A DNA stretch of 64,000 nt, from NCBI GenBank assembly GCA_020829485.1, contig JAIVFU010000002.1, forward strand, positions 114,120-178,119, written 5' to 3'. A program made the position numbers and the translations under genes. Source of the DNA: Nostoc sp. CHAB 5834. Lineage in GTDB: Bacteria > Cyanobacteriota > Cyanobacteriia > Cyanobacteriales > Nostocaceae. Positions 20,862-29,630 of the stretch are shown here, in pieces. The notes below the pieces were generated by a model. It worked only from the letters and a program-made list of their open reading frames with translations. It had not been told where the DNA came from and did no database searches. Within the stretch, counting starts at the first letter, position 1. Each line of letters opens with the position of its first letter.

Positions 20862-20933
20862 GCTACTATGCAGCTAGGGCAGGAAAATAGCATAACTACT
20901 GTAAAAGTTGCAAGGTTTGTTCAAGGCGGTAAT

Positions 20934-21287
20934 ATGAGTCAACGAGATGGTTTTGGCAGTGGTTTTGTAGCAGGGGCGTTTGTCGGTGGCGTATTTGGCG
21001 GTGTTATCGGGGCACTGATTGCTTCTCGACGCAATCCAGAGTTGCTAGCAGAGGAGGAGACAGAACTGACGGATAGCCAAGCTGAAGCCAAGAAAATAGC
21101 AGCAAAACGCCGACAGATGAAAGCCTCAGAAAGCGAGAGCATTGGTATAGAAACGGCTAGGCGATCGCTAGAAGACAAAATTGCCCAGCTAAATGCCACA
21201 ATTGATGATGTGCGGAAGCAACTGGGAAATGTTAATAGCGGTTCACCTCAAGCAACTAATGACCGCTCCCTCACTAAAGACTCTTGA
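20934..21287 (+). CDS. YtxH-like small membrane protein with coiled coil
   Basis: Starting at ATG 20934 the 117-residue product has a Gly-rich membrane helix (GFVAGAFVGGVFGGVIGALIA, about residues 10-30). A charged helical region with a predicted coiled coil follows (RRSLEDKIAQLNATIDDVRKQL). This is the layout of YtxH-domain proteins, often envelope-stress related. It sits between upp and a YggT gene on the same strand. No catalytic residues are visible and the role is unknown. Confidence 0.8.
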   Translation: MSQRDGFGSGFVAGAFVGGVFGGVIGALIASRRNPELLAEEETELTDSQAEAKKIAAKRRQMKASESESIGIETARRSLEDKIAQLNATIDDVRKQLGNVNSGSPQATNDRSLTKDS

Positions 21288-21414
21288 AGTCTGTTCAGGC
21301 GTGGTGAAAATGTCAAGTGTGGTAAGTGCTAAATCCGCAAACATCATGACATAGACTAAATTAAAATTAAAAGATAAGACCGCGTTTGACACTTAGTAGG
21401 AAACAAAGCTATCC

Positions 21415-21672
21415 ATGAGTTTATTGATTACGACACTAGTTACCTTTGTCACCTTTTATAGCTATTTGCTACTGATCCGGGTTTTGTTGACCTGGTTTCC
21501 CCAAATCAACTGGTATAACCAGCCATTTGCTGCTTTAGCCCAGATAACCGACCCTTATTTGAACCTATTCCGCTCAATTATTCCCCCATTGGGCGGTATG
21601 GATTTTTCTCCGATCCTAGCTTTCTTCGCGCTCAACTTAGCTGGTGGCTTTCTGAGAGCCATTCCTTATTAA
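21415..21672 (+). CDS. YggT family membrane protein
   Basis: This 85-residue protein has two membrane helices flanking the conserved loop RVLLTWFPQINWYNQPFAALAQITDPYLNLFRSIIPP in outline, diagnostic of the YggT/Ycf19 family. Chloroplast and cyanobacterial relatives influence nucleoid or plastid division and cytochrome b6f assembly, so a membrane-organising role is plausible. Length and motif spacing are normal. Confidence 0.92.
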   Translation: MSLLITTLVTFVTFYSYLLLIRVLLTWFPQINWYNQPFAALAQITDPYLNLFRSIIPPLGGMDFSPILAFFALNLAGGFLRAIPY

Positions 21673-21878
21673 TTAGCCTTCATCTATTCGTACAGAGATT
21701 TTGATTAGTACGGCAATAAAATTTTTGTAGAGATGCCAATTGTAAAAGCGTCTCTACAATTTTTATCAGGAGGAGTTCATCTACTCGCAATCAGAAAATC
21801 GAGTGAACGCCCCATCAATTCTAGTACGTGTAACTAAAAATCTTTTCGGCGGCTGGATTCCAAGCTCGAACCAGAAAC

Positions 21879-22088
21879 TCAGAACTCCACTGAATTAACG
21901 CTATCGGCATTTGTTGATCTGCAACGATAAGCGTTTTTGGGAGTTGCAAAGTGCAGCTTCAGCGCGTTTGCGATCGCAGCAAATTCGACTAAATACAACG
22001 GCTGATCTGTTTTGGAATCGTTGATTACAAAGATTCCGTAATCAACCGGAATCTGCTTTACTGAGTATATAGCGGTTTTCGTTTGCAT
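21879..22088 (-). CDS. Possible small hypothetical protein
   Basis: An intact frame of 69 codons from ATG 22088 (MQTKTAIYSVKQIPVDYGIF) has protein-like composition and an alternation of hydrophobic and polar residues (YLVEFAAIANALKLHF). It opposes no other gene. I do not recognise the family and there is no strong ribosome site, so it could be a chance frame. Confidence 0.4.
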   Translation of the reverse strand: MQTKTAIYSVKQIPVDYGIFVINDSKTDQPLYLVEFAAIANALKLHFATPKNAYRCRSTNADSVNSVEF

Positions 22089-22242
22089 GAAGTACATTTT
22101 TAAACCTCACCCCCAACCCCTTCCTTAACAAGGAGAGGCTAGTATTTGCAAGTCTCAAATACGAAGTGAGGTTCAGACTGTATTGCAGCGATTTTCCTCA
22201 TTAATTGAAAGCTAGAGAGTTCCTAGATTTCCATGAGGTTTT

Positions 22243-22815
22243 ATGAAACAAATCAAACGTAAAATTACAAATAAATTAGAGCAACTATTTGAACAACGGT
22301 TAGTACCTCGTCTTGTACGGTGGGTAGAATACGTAGAAACCAAAATCAGGCGCTATAAGCATCAAGAACTAAAGAGTCAATTAAAATTTTGTGGAGCAGG
22401 TCTAAGATTCAAGCGAGATATTAGAATTGACTATCCGCAAAATGTATCTCTGGGGAATAAAGTCTACATCGGCCCCAATGTTTTATTAGATGGTCGTGGT
22501 GGAATCACAATTGCCGACAACACCACAATTGGATTTAATGTTGTTATCCTCTCAGCAAATCACGACTATCAAAGTAATGATTTGCCATATCAACATAATG
22601 TCTACATTCATAAACCTGTTGTTATCGGTCGCAATGTTTGGATTGGCGCAAATGTCGTAATTATTCCGGGAGTTTCTATTGGAGATGGTGCGATTGTGGC
22701 GGCTGGTACGGTTGTAAATGCTAACGTTGAGCCTTTAGCAATTGTTGGAAATCAACCTATGAGAACAATTAAATACCGCGATAAAGAACACTATAAACAA
22801 CTCGCCTGCAAGTAA
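22243..22815 (+). CDS. Hexapeptide-repeat acyltransferase
   Basis: The 190-residue protein has a basic N-terminal helix and then a left-handed beta-helix of hexapeptide repeats: VSLGNKVYIGPNVLLD, GITIADNTTIGFNVVI, VVIGRNVWIGANVVIIPGVSIGDGAIVAAGTVV. The loop ILSANHDYQS holds the His expected for acetyl-CoA-dependent O-acetyltransferases of the maltose/WbbJ group. Such enzymes acetylate sugars of surface polysaccharides, but no polysaccharide genes adjoin it here. The substrate is unknown. Confidence 0.88.
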   Translation: MKQIKRKITNKLEQLFEQRLVPRLVRWVEYVETKIRRYKHQELKSQLKFCGAGLRFKRDIRIDYPQNVSLGNKVYIGPNVLLDGRGGITIADNTTIGFNVVILSANHDYQSNDLPYQHNVYIHKPVVIGRNVWIGANVVIIPGVSIGDGAIVAAGTVVNANVEPLAIVGNQPMRTIKYRDKEHYKQLACK

Positions 22816-22833
22816 GAAAGTCAGGATAATTTA

Positions 22834-22861
22834 TAATTCGTAATTCGTAATTCGTAATTCG
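22834..22861. repeat. Four tandem TAATTCG heptamers
   Basis: Four perfect copies of TAATTCG follow the acyltransferase gene, another heptanucleotide array of the type seen elsewhere in the window. Confidence 0.85.
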
Positions 22862-22911
22862 TAATTATTACACAATAGTAGGGTGGGCATTTTAATTATC
22901 ACCCTACTTGT

Positions 22912-24345
22912 CTAAACGATCGCTGGTGTATTTGCACGCTTACTTTGAGGTGTTGCAACCATCCGCATTCCGGCCGGTGCGGCTATAGTTAACCCACGGC
23001 GCACAGGACGCACAGGACGTTTGTTCACTAGCGATACTTGAAATTCTGACAAAATAGTTGCCAAGACGATTTTCATTTCATACTGGGCAAATGCCATGCC
23101 AATACAGCGACGATTACCGCCACCAAAGGGTAAATATTCATAAGGTGAATATTGTCTTTCTAAAAAGCGTTCTGGTTTGAACTGCTTTGATTGTGGATAA
23201 ACTTCTTCTCGATGATGCGCTAAATAAATACTGGGGACTATTGCTGTCCCTTGTGGCAATTCATAGCCCATAATTTTAATTGGGGTCTTCACAACCCGCA
23301 CGAAAGCAGTCATGGCAATTGGGTAAATTCGCAATGTTTCTTGGCACACTGCTGTCAAATACGGCAATTTAGCTACAATACTCAAATCGGGGTTAACTCC
23401 AATGGTGTTGAGTTCCTGTAGCAACTTTTCACGCACCTCTGGTAAATGATCAATCCAGTAAAAAGCCCATGTCAATGCTGAAGCGGTAGTTTCATGTCCT
23501 GCAACTAGCAGCGTCATCAACTCATCGTGTAATTCTTCATCTGACATTCCTTGACCATCGTCGTAACGGGCTGCCATCATCAAACTCAGGATATCTTGAC
23601 GATTTTGATCGGATTGTGCCCGACGTTCTCGAAGCAAAGCATAAATAAGTTGATCAATTTTTTGCCGTTGTTGCAGAATCCGACCCCACGGACTCCACGC
23701 ACCGAAATCTTTTTGGATGAACCTGAAAAAGAAGGCGCTAGACATTACGGGCGAACTGATAAAGTCTAGTAAGTCACTTAGCGATCGTCTCAGTTCTTCA
23801 AAAAGCTCTCCCTCATTTAAACCAAATACAACCCGCAGAATAACACGCAAGGTGATTTCTTGCATCGACTCTCGGATCTTAAAAGGCTTGCCAATTTGCC
23901 ATTGATTACTCACCTGTCGGGTTATTTTTTCGATATCCTCACCATAACCCCGCATCCTTTCGCCATGAAAAGGAGGAGTTAGTAGTTGCCGTTGGCGCTG
24001 GTGGCTCACGCCATCCGCTAACATCAAGGAGCGATCGCCAAGCAAAAATTTTAGTTCTATGTTCCACCTACCAACCTCAAAATGGCTGGAATCAGCAGTA
24101 AAAATCTGCTCCAGCGCTTGGGGTTGACTAAAGTACACAACATGGTTATCAGAGCGACTACTCCTGATGGTAAAAGTGTCACCATAGATTTTGGCAAAAT
24201 CATCCATATATTTTAGTGGCTGATTAATAAACTTGATCATCCTTAGCCAGCGCGGCATTTGAGGCCCATCAGGCAAATTGTCAGTTGCTGTCATCGGAGT
24301 TAGTGGAATTGATGGCTTCTGAATTTTATTATTACGAGTTTTCAT
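22912..24345 (-). CDS. Cytochrome P450, CYP110-like
   Basis: A 477-residue heme monooxygenase. The I-helix oxygen-binding motif AGHETTAS, the K-helix ExxR in QETLRIYP, and the heme loop FGGGNRRCIGMAFA with the thiolate Cys (residue 414 from this start) are all intact. The N-terminus NLPDGPQMPRWLRMIKFI and the overall pattern resemble the CYP110 family, which is widespread in Nostoc and oxidises fatty acids or terpenes. ATG 24381 is also open and adds 12 residues. It stands alone, divergent from the ParA gene, so its substrate cannot be read from context. Confidence 0.92.
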   Translation of the reverse strand: MKTRNNKIQKPSIPLTPMTATDNLPDGPQMPRWLRMIKFINQPLKYMDDFAKIYGDTFTIRSSRSDNHVVYFSQPQALEQIFTADSSHFEVGRWNIELKFLLGDRSLMLADGVSHQRQRQLLTPPFHGERMRGYGEDIEKITRQVSNQWQIGKPFKIRESMQEITLRVILRVVFGLNEGELFEELRRSLSDLLDFISSPVMSSAFFFRFIQKDFGAWSPWGRILQQRQKIDQLIYALLRERRAQSDQNRQDILSLMMAARYDDGQGMSDEELHDELMTLLVAGHETTASALTWAFYWIDHLPEVREKLLQELNTIGVNPDLSIVAKLPYLTAVCQETLRIYPIAMTAFVRVVKTPIKIMGYELPQGTAIVPSIYLAHHREEVYPQSKQFKPERFLERQYSPYEYLPFGGGNRRCIGMAFAQYEMKIVLATILSEFQVSLVNKRPVRPVRRGLTIAAPAGMRMVATPQSKRANTPAIV

Positions 24346-24562
24346 GTTCTTGAGGCCCACATAAAGCGGTATATTCATCATGGGGGTAGAGAGTAGAGAG
24401 TGTAAAAAAAGGATAATAACTAATAACTTCTAATGAAAAACTCACTACTCAAAACTTTTTCAAGTCAGTCCATCATCAAAAAATCCCATAACCAAAAATG
24501 AAAAAGATTTCTTGCCCTACTCCCTACCCCCTACTCCCCACTCCCTTTTCCTAGCTAAAGCA

Positions 24563-25195
24563 GTGCCAAAAATCATCGCTATTCTCAATGGTAAAGGAGG
24601 AGTCGGTAAAACGACCACCGCAGTCAATCTGGCTGCAAACTTTGCGAAGAAAAAAAAGGTACTGCTGATTGACGCAGATATTCAAGGTTCTGCCAGTTGG
24701 TGGTTTGGGCGCAGTCAGCAGGGAATGGGATTTGATTTATCTCAAGAAACAGATCCGACACTTTTAGGTAATTTAGGTAAGATAACAGGTTACGATTTAG
24801 TAGTAGTGGATACGCCTCCCGCCTTGCGCTCTGAAGCATTAGTGGCGGTAGTTGCGATCGCAGATTATCTAGTTTTGCCTACACCCCCAGCCGCAATGGA
24901 TTTAGCTATCCTAGTAGAAACAGTTAAGGAAGCCGTCATCCCCGTGGGAACTCCCCATCGGGTACTGCTTACCAAAGTTGATACGCGCAGTATCGGGGAA
25001 GCACTAGAAGCAAAAAACACTCTCACTCGATTAGGTATTCCTGCTTGTAATACCTTTATCCGTGCTTATAAGGCTCATGAACGAGCAGCACTTGAGGGCG
25101 TAGCGATTAGTCAATGGCGAGGAAGTAATGCACGGGAGGCGGAGTTAGACTACCGCCGTGCAGCTGATGAATTACAGCGTGATTGGAGAAAATAA
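24563..25195 (+). CDS. ParA/MinD-type ATPase
   Basis: The 210-residue protein begins [20 protein letters not shown], a deviant Walker A with the signature lysine (KGGVGKTT). It carries [14 protein letters not shown] and VVVDTPPA as the A-prime and Walker B segments. GTG at 24563 is chosen because upstream codons come from pyrimidine-rich repeat DNA. Such ATPases position plasmids, carboxysomes or other cargo on the nucleoid or membrane. The coiled-coil gene two bases downstream is likely cotranscribed and may be its partner. No ParB or parS site is visible. Confidence 0.9.
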   Translation: MPKIIAILNGKGGVGKTTTAVNLAANFAKKKKVLLIDADIQGSASWWFGRSQQGMGFDLSQETDPTLLGNLGKITGYDLVVVDTPPALRSEALVAVVAIADYLVLPTPPAAMDLAILVETVKEAVIPVGTPHRVLLTKVDTRSIGEALEAKNTLTRLGIPACNTFIRAYKAHERAALEGVAISQWRGSNAREAELDYRRAADELQRDWRK

Positions 25196-25197
25196 TA

Positions 25198-25821
25198 ATG
25201 GCTAGGAAACAAAGTCTCTCTGACTTACTACAAGAAGAGGCGCAAAAAATTACATCCTCAGAAGGCGAATCTGCGATCGAAGTTACAGCACAAGAAATTG
25301 CCGAAGAAGAAGCTTCATCAGATGAAGAATCCTCAGCACAAACACCTGAGTCAAATTCTACTAAGCGCACAACCCCAACTAAGGCTGAATTAGAAGCAAT
25401 TGTTAAAGAGTTGACAGCTAATCTGGAAAAAAGCCATAAAAATGAAGCATCTCTTGGGCAAGAAATTGCTGATTTGCAATCAAAATTATCTAAACAACAA
25501 ACATTAGCATCCGAACATAAATCATTAGTACAACAGGTTACAAAAGAATTAGAAGAAACAAAAAAAACAGCACTACAACTAGCAGAAGCCAATTCCAAGC
25601 TTATAGAAGAAATTAATGCTTTAAAACAAACAGCAGAAGATAATTCTAAACTTGCTCTAGCGGTAAAAGAAACTAGTGCTATAAAACCCGTAAAAGAACA
25701 CTACAATCCACTTAACTACAAAAAATCACATCGTTCATCAGAAAAACTAGCTCAAAATCAACCACAAAATCAACCAAATGAGTATCCTGAGAGTTCTAAT
25801 GAGATGTGGTTGCTTGATTAG
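25198..25821 (+). CDS. Coiled-coil protein following ParA
   Basis: The 207-residue product starts MARKQSLSDLLQEEAQ. It has an acidic disordered stretch (about 20-60), a long coiled coil (about 60-160, ELEAIVKELTANLEKSHKNE through LAEANSKLIEEINALKQ) and a Gln/Asn-rich tail. Its ATG lies two bases after the ParA stop, so the pair is translated together. The N-terminal short basic segment could touch ParA, as stimulatory peptides of ParA partners do, but that is inference. I do not recognise a named family. Confidence 0.8.
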   Translation: MARKQSLSDLLQEEAQKITSSEGESAIEVTAQEIAEEEASSDEESSAQTPESNSTKRTTPTKAELEAIVKELTANLEKSHKNEASLGQEIADLQSKLSKQQTLASEHKSLVQQVTKELEETKKTALQLAEANSKLIEEINALKQTAEDNSKLALAVKETSAIKPVKEHYNPLNYKKSHRSSEKLAQNQPQNQPNEYPESSNEMWLLD

Positions 25822-25847
25822 TACAGCTACTTAACGTAAAAGCCATG

Positions 25848-26127
25848 TCCCGCAAGGAACTGAAGTTCCTTGCTAATAGCTAAAGTCTACTGAAGTAGAC
25901 TAAAGATTTTTGGATCTTCAGTTCTTTTTATGGAGTCGAATAATAAATAAAATCTAATCAGAGCCTATATTCCTTGCTATGACTTTATTTTAAATTTTTG
26001 AGCCTTTCTATAAAATGGCTATTTTAATGCCGTACCATAAAACCAACGCAAGAGCCAGATTTTTAGGAATATTTAGTCTACTTCAGTAGACTTTAGCTAT
26101 GAGCCTTGAACTTTAGTTCAAGGCGGG
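25848..26127. repeat. Inverted pair of hairpin repeats
   Basis: The sequence ATAGCTAAAGTCTACTGAAG plus TAGACTA at 25876-25902 recurs exactly inverted at 26074-26100 (27 bp). The similarity extends outward to a second stem on each side (GGAACTGAAGTTCC at left, CTTGAACTTTAGTTCAAG at right) and a CCCGC/GCGGG edge. Each arm is itself a double hairpin. The 170-base centre has no gene. A single TGCGTAAGTCCTA, like the MITE end at 55018, lies at 26245-26257 just outside. Confidence 0.8.
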
Positions 26128-26322
26128 TGAGGAAGCTTTGAGTTAAGCTACTTTTTGCTTAAGTTAACACGTATGAGTAATGCTGTGCCCTTACGAAAGA
26201 TGTGGTGGTTTTTAAACTTATCCATATTTGGTATTTCTTGTCAATGCGTAAGTCCTAGTTCTCCCCAAATACATCCAATAAGGTGCAAGAGATGCATCAG
26301 ATTTCTTGGGTTTCAAATACAA

Positions 26323-27207
26323 TTATCGAAAGCCTAAAATATGCTGTGCAGTAATTTGTGGTTGTTCCAGGTGTGGGAGATGGCCACAATCTTGAATCCA
26401 GACGAGAGTACTGTGTGGAATTGCTCTTTTAAATCTCATGGCATCCCTAGTACCCAAAATTTTATCGGAATCGCCCCATAAGATTAGGGTTTGTTGCATA
26501 ATTTGTGATATTTTCTTAAATCTAAAAGCACTGTAACCACCACTTTTAGTAAAAGCAATCAAAGCTTGATGCCAACTCGGCATTTGTAGATGTAATGCGC
26601 CACAACACAGCGCATCGACAGAGGCAAGACTTTGATTTTTATATCCAATCCGGGAAACGCGATCGCGCACCTTCATATTACTCAAAAACTGAGTTGCTAA
26701 ATAATCTAATGGGGGAAACATGAATTTGCTCAATGGGGAACCACCCGCCAACCCAGCACTATCAATTAACACCAACTTTTTTACTAATTCTGGGTAAGTC
26801 AACGTAAAATCAATTGCAGTTGCACCTCCCATCGAAGCGCCTACCAAAATTACAGGTTGGTTAATCAGGTTTTTCCAGAAATAATAAAGATGGGTTTTAA
26901 TCGCAGTTGGGCTATAGGCAATTCCTGAAAGTCTATCTGTAAACCCAAAACCCAACAAATCCACAGCCCAAGTTTCATTATCTCCAGATAGTAATGGCAA
27001 AAGCCGCCGAAATTCTAATACAGAACTATCAAAGCCGTGAATTAATAAAATAGGAGTTCCACCACTGCCTTGCTTGACAAATGTTGTAGTAACTGGTTGA
27101 TTAATTAAAGGAGTAGCGATCGCAGTTGTTTGAATGCTTTTAGCTAGTGCGATCGAGGCAGATTCTGTCAGTTGCCCAACAGATGTCGGAAGAAAATTCG
27201 GAAACAT
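26323..27207 (-). CDS. Alpha/beta hydrolase
   Basis: This 294-residue protein has the hydrolase fold markers: LLIHGFDSS with the oxyanion HG, the nucleophile elbow VGASMGGA (Ser125), an acid in WGDSDKILG (Asp246 or 248) and the catalytic His in CGHLPHLEQP (His276). Cyanobacterial relatives are annotated as lipases or cofactor-free esterases of unknown substrate. It is monocistronic, and the 293-base gap to ccmK3 shows only CTCCCCACT repeats and no small gene. Confidence 0.9.
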   Translation of the reverse strand: MFPNFLPTSVGQLTESASIALAKSIQTTAIATPLINQPVTTTFVKQGSGGTPILLIHGFDSSVLEFRRLLPLLSGDNETWAVDLLGFGFTDRLSGIAYSPTAIKTHLYYFWKNLINQPVILVGASMGGATAIDFTLTYPELVKKLVLIDSAGLAGGSPLSKFMFPPLDYLATQFLSNMKVRDRVSRIGYKNQSLASVDALCCGALHLQMPSWHQALIAFTKSGGYSAFRFKKISQIMQQTLILWGDSDKILGTRDAMRFKRAIPHSTLVWIQDCGHLPHLEQPQITAQHILGFR

Positions 27208-27500
27208 AAATTTAAGTTTATCATACTAGCTTGCTTCCACCCATCGCTGATTTTATTAAACAACAAAATTACACAAACTAACATGCAAAAAGTTTAATTG
27301 TAATACATAAAACATAGTCCAGCGACTATCAAAACATTTTAACTCCCCACTCCCAATTGTACAGACGCGATTAATCGCGTCTCTACTCCCCACTCCCCCC
27401 AAAAATTATGGAATCAAAGAAAGTTTAGCAAAATGTCAAAATTGGGACTAAAGCCACGTACAATTAAAATCGCCTATCCCTTAATCCAGGAGCTAATGCC

Positions 27501-27812
27501 ATGCCAATGGCCGTTGGCGTAATTGAAACTTTAGGTTTTCCTAGTGTCTTAGCAGCAGCAGATGCAATGGTCAAAGCTGCCGCAGTCACAATTGTGTATT
27601 ATGGTCAAGCAGAAAGCGCTCGTTTGTTAGTCGCCGTCCGGGGACATGTTTCTGAAGTAAATAGAGCTGTTGAAGCCGGAATCGTAGCTGGAGAGCAAGT
27701 CAAAGTTGGTACAGTAATTACCTACTACATCGTTCCCAATCCCCCAGAAAATGTGGAAACCATATTACCAATCCATTTCACTGAAGAATCAGAACCATTC
27801 CGCATGTTCTAA
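27501..27812 (+). CDS. ccmK3: Carboxysome shell protein CcmK3
   Basis: A single BMC domain of 103 residues ([20 protein letters not shown], then SARLLVAVRGHVSEVNRAVEAG) marks a carboxysome hexamer protein. The pore loop differs from major CcmK proteins and from the neighbouring gene: the RGDVSEV of K2/K4 is RGHVSEV here, as expected for CcmK3. CcmK3 forms heterohexamers with CcmK4 and is thought to tune shell permeability. AGGAG lies nine bases before the ATG. The ccmK4 gene follows after 85 bases, the usual satellite pair separate from the main ccm operon. Confidence 0.93.
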   Translation: MPMAVGVIETLGFPSVLAAADAMVKAAAVTIVYYGQAESARLLVAVRGHVSEVNRAVEAGIVAGEQVKVGTVITYYIVPNPPENVETILPIHFTEESEPFRMF

Positions 27813-27897
27813 GCAATTTTGCTATCAACATCTGTAGCGAAGCTTCGTACAATTAATTTGTAGCCCCCATATCGTTTATTCATACAGGAGATTAATA

Positions 27898-28245
27898 ATG
27901 TCATTACAGGCAGTTGGAGCACTTGAAACGAAAGGTTTCCCTGCGGTGCTAGCAGCAGCAGATGCTATGGTAAAAGCTGGTCGAGTCACCCTCGTTGGTT
28001 ATATCAGAGTAGGTAGCGCTCGCTTTACAGTTAATATTCGTGGTGATGTTTCTGAAGTAAAAGCCGCTATGGCTGCTGGTGTTGAAGCCGCAGAAAATGT
28101 TTATGGCGGTACATTAGAATCCTGGGTAATTATTGCTCGTCCCCATGAAAACGTTGAAGCTGTTCTACCAATTGCTTACACAGAACAAGTCCAAGGCTAT
28201 CGAGAATCTGTAGAAAATCCCATTGTTAGATCCAACAGTCGATAG
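27898..28245 (+). CDS. ccmK4: Carboxysome shell protein CcmK4
   Basis: A 115-residue BMC-domain hexamer protein ([23 protein letters not shown], pore region [21 protein letters not shown]) with a slightly extended C-terminus ([11 protein letters not shown]). It is the second gene of the ccmK3-ccmK4 pair. AGGAG precedes the ATG. It builds the icosahedral shell around RuBisCO and carbonic anhydrase. Both proteins are intact. Confidence 0.93.
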   Translation: MSLQAVGALETKGFPAVLAAADAMVKAGRVTLVGYIRVGSARFTVNIRGDVSEVKAAMAAGVEAAENVYGGTLESWVIIARPHENVEAVLPIAYTEQVQGYRESVENPIVRSNSR

Positions 28246-28259
28246 ATTTAACCTCCTGT

Positions 28260-28285
28260 GGGGGAATTCAAAACAAAAAATTCCC
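28260..28285 (+). terminator. Hairpin after ccmK4
   Basis: GGGAATT and AATTCCC form a 7-bp stem 15 bases after the ccmK4 stop with an A-rich loop. No T-run follows, so its strength is uncertain. Confidence 0.45.
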
Positions 28286-28632
28286 ATAAATGAATTTAAA
28301 GATAAGTTTCTTGTCAGATTTCTGACTATCAAAACTTTAGAGAATTGCATTCTTTCTGTTTTCAAATTTTGCATAAGTTGAATTTTGGAGCAGAGAGAAA
28401 GCAACAGTCAAAGTCAATAGTCAAAATCAATATTGACTGTTGACTATTTATTTTTGAAAATGTAAAAGTTGTCAGAACAACTTGCCAATGTTATAGATGC
28501 AGTTGTGGATGAAGCTAGTTTAGAAAAGATAAATTGACCTATCAATCCCTATTATTGAAAATAGCGTAGGCGTAGCCCGTCGTAGACATCTCCATCTGGC
28601 ATACTAGGTCTGATTCCACGCTATAGCGATAG

Positions 28633-28764
28633 TAAGCTGATATGCGTCTAAATTATATAAACATTCTTTATAATCGTTGACGGTTGACGGTTGACGGTTA
28701 ACAGTCATTAGTCAACGGTCAACAGTCATCAGGTAAATATACAAGTTAAATGCGTAACAGCTTA
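28633..28764 (-). repeat. Heptamer-containing inverted-repeat element, copy 1
   Basis: It starts TAAGCTGATATGCG and ends GCGTAACAGCTTA, inverted repeats of each other with a few mismatches. The centre has GTTGACG and CAGTCAT heptamers, and the inner flanks AATTATATAAACATTCTTTA and AGGTAAATATACAAG match the other two copies. Orientation is opposite to copies at 31990 and 57168. Confidence 0.75.
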
Positions 28765-29630
28765 TTTATTGAAGAATTTATTTAAGGTTTATATAACGGC
28801 TTACCAAACCTCCTTATAAACAAACGTTGATTTACGTATATATACTTAAAACAATAAAAATATATGACAAAATTAAATTTATATGCAAAGGGTTTTCACA
28901 TACTTACTTTATTCTAGGGCTGCCCCATGAGTGACTGGCATGGGTTTAAGGGATTGTCCTGGGCAAAATATTACTAACACCAAGCCTATTAAGATTTAAT
29001 TAAACCTCATCTAAGTTGAGAACCGTAGTTTTTGCCCTCACCCTAAATCCCTCTCCCAGATATGGGAGAGGGACTTTGAAATTCTGGCTCCCCGAATCCC
29101 AGATTTGGGGGATAGGTTGGGGCATGAGGGCAAATCCTTTTCATCACCGAAGAACTACAGGTTTCAAGATAGACGCGGTTTAAGTATTTATCTATGCAAT
29201 AAATTGTAATATTTAATACATAAATGCGTGGAACTACGCTTGACACTGAGTTAAATTAGATTAATTCCTCAGCTCGTTTACAGAATATTCATATCTCCTC
29301 AACCCACCTCGTGTAAAGCTTTATCCCACCACTGTAGGCAGATTTCTATTCTCAGTTAGAAAATATAACTTTACAAAGAAATTAAATTAAAAAATAGCCC
29401 CAAAAGCTTCATAGCTATGAGTTTGGGGAATTGGAAAACTGTAAGCACAACATGAATATAGAAATTTCTGCATAATTCTAGTGAATTAAGACGTAATAAA
29501 AGTGGAATCACTGAGCTATTTTCATGAGACTCATGAAATCCAGGCAAGTTGCTAGTTAAACAATTAGGTGGGACGAACGGGGGTTGTGATGCAAACTTCA
29601 AAATTGAGTTTCGAGGAGCGCAATCTCACT

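Larger units (their letters stand above)
28246..29630. other. 1.4-kb gene-free region
   Basis: No credible gene, tRNA or known RNA is visible. It contains GTCAAT repeats (about 28409-28445), a heptamer element copy at 28633-28764, and inverted TGCCCTCA...TGAGGGCA repeats with CTCTCCCAGATATGGGAGAG (about 29035-29130). The promoter of the following HetZ-related gene should lie near the end. Confidence 0.6.

Noticed and set aside
25107..25598. Open minus-strand frame opposite the coiled-coil gene
   Set aside because: Cys/Ser-rich translation typical of an antisense shadow of a Glu/Lys/Ala coiled coil; the sense gene has better start and composition.
28246..29630. Hidden tRNA or small-RNA gene in the longest gene-free stretch
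   Set aside because: No T-loop GGTTCRA motif with matching stems and no known RNA core was found.
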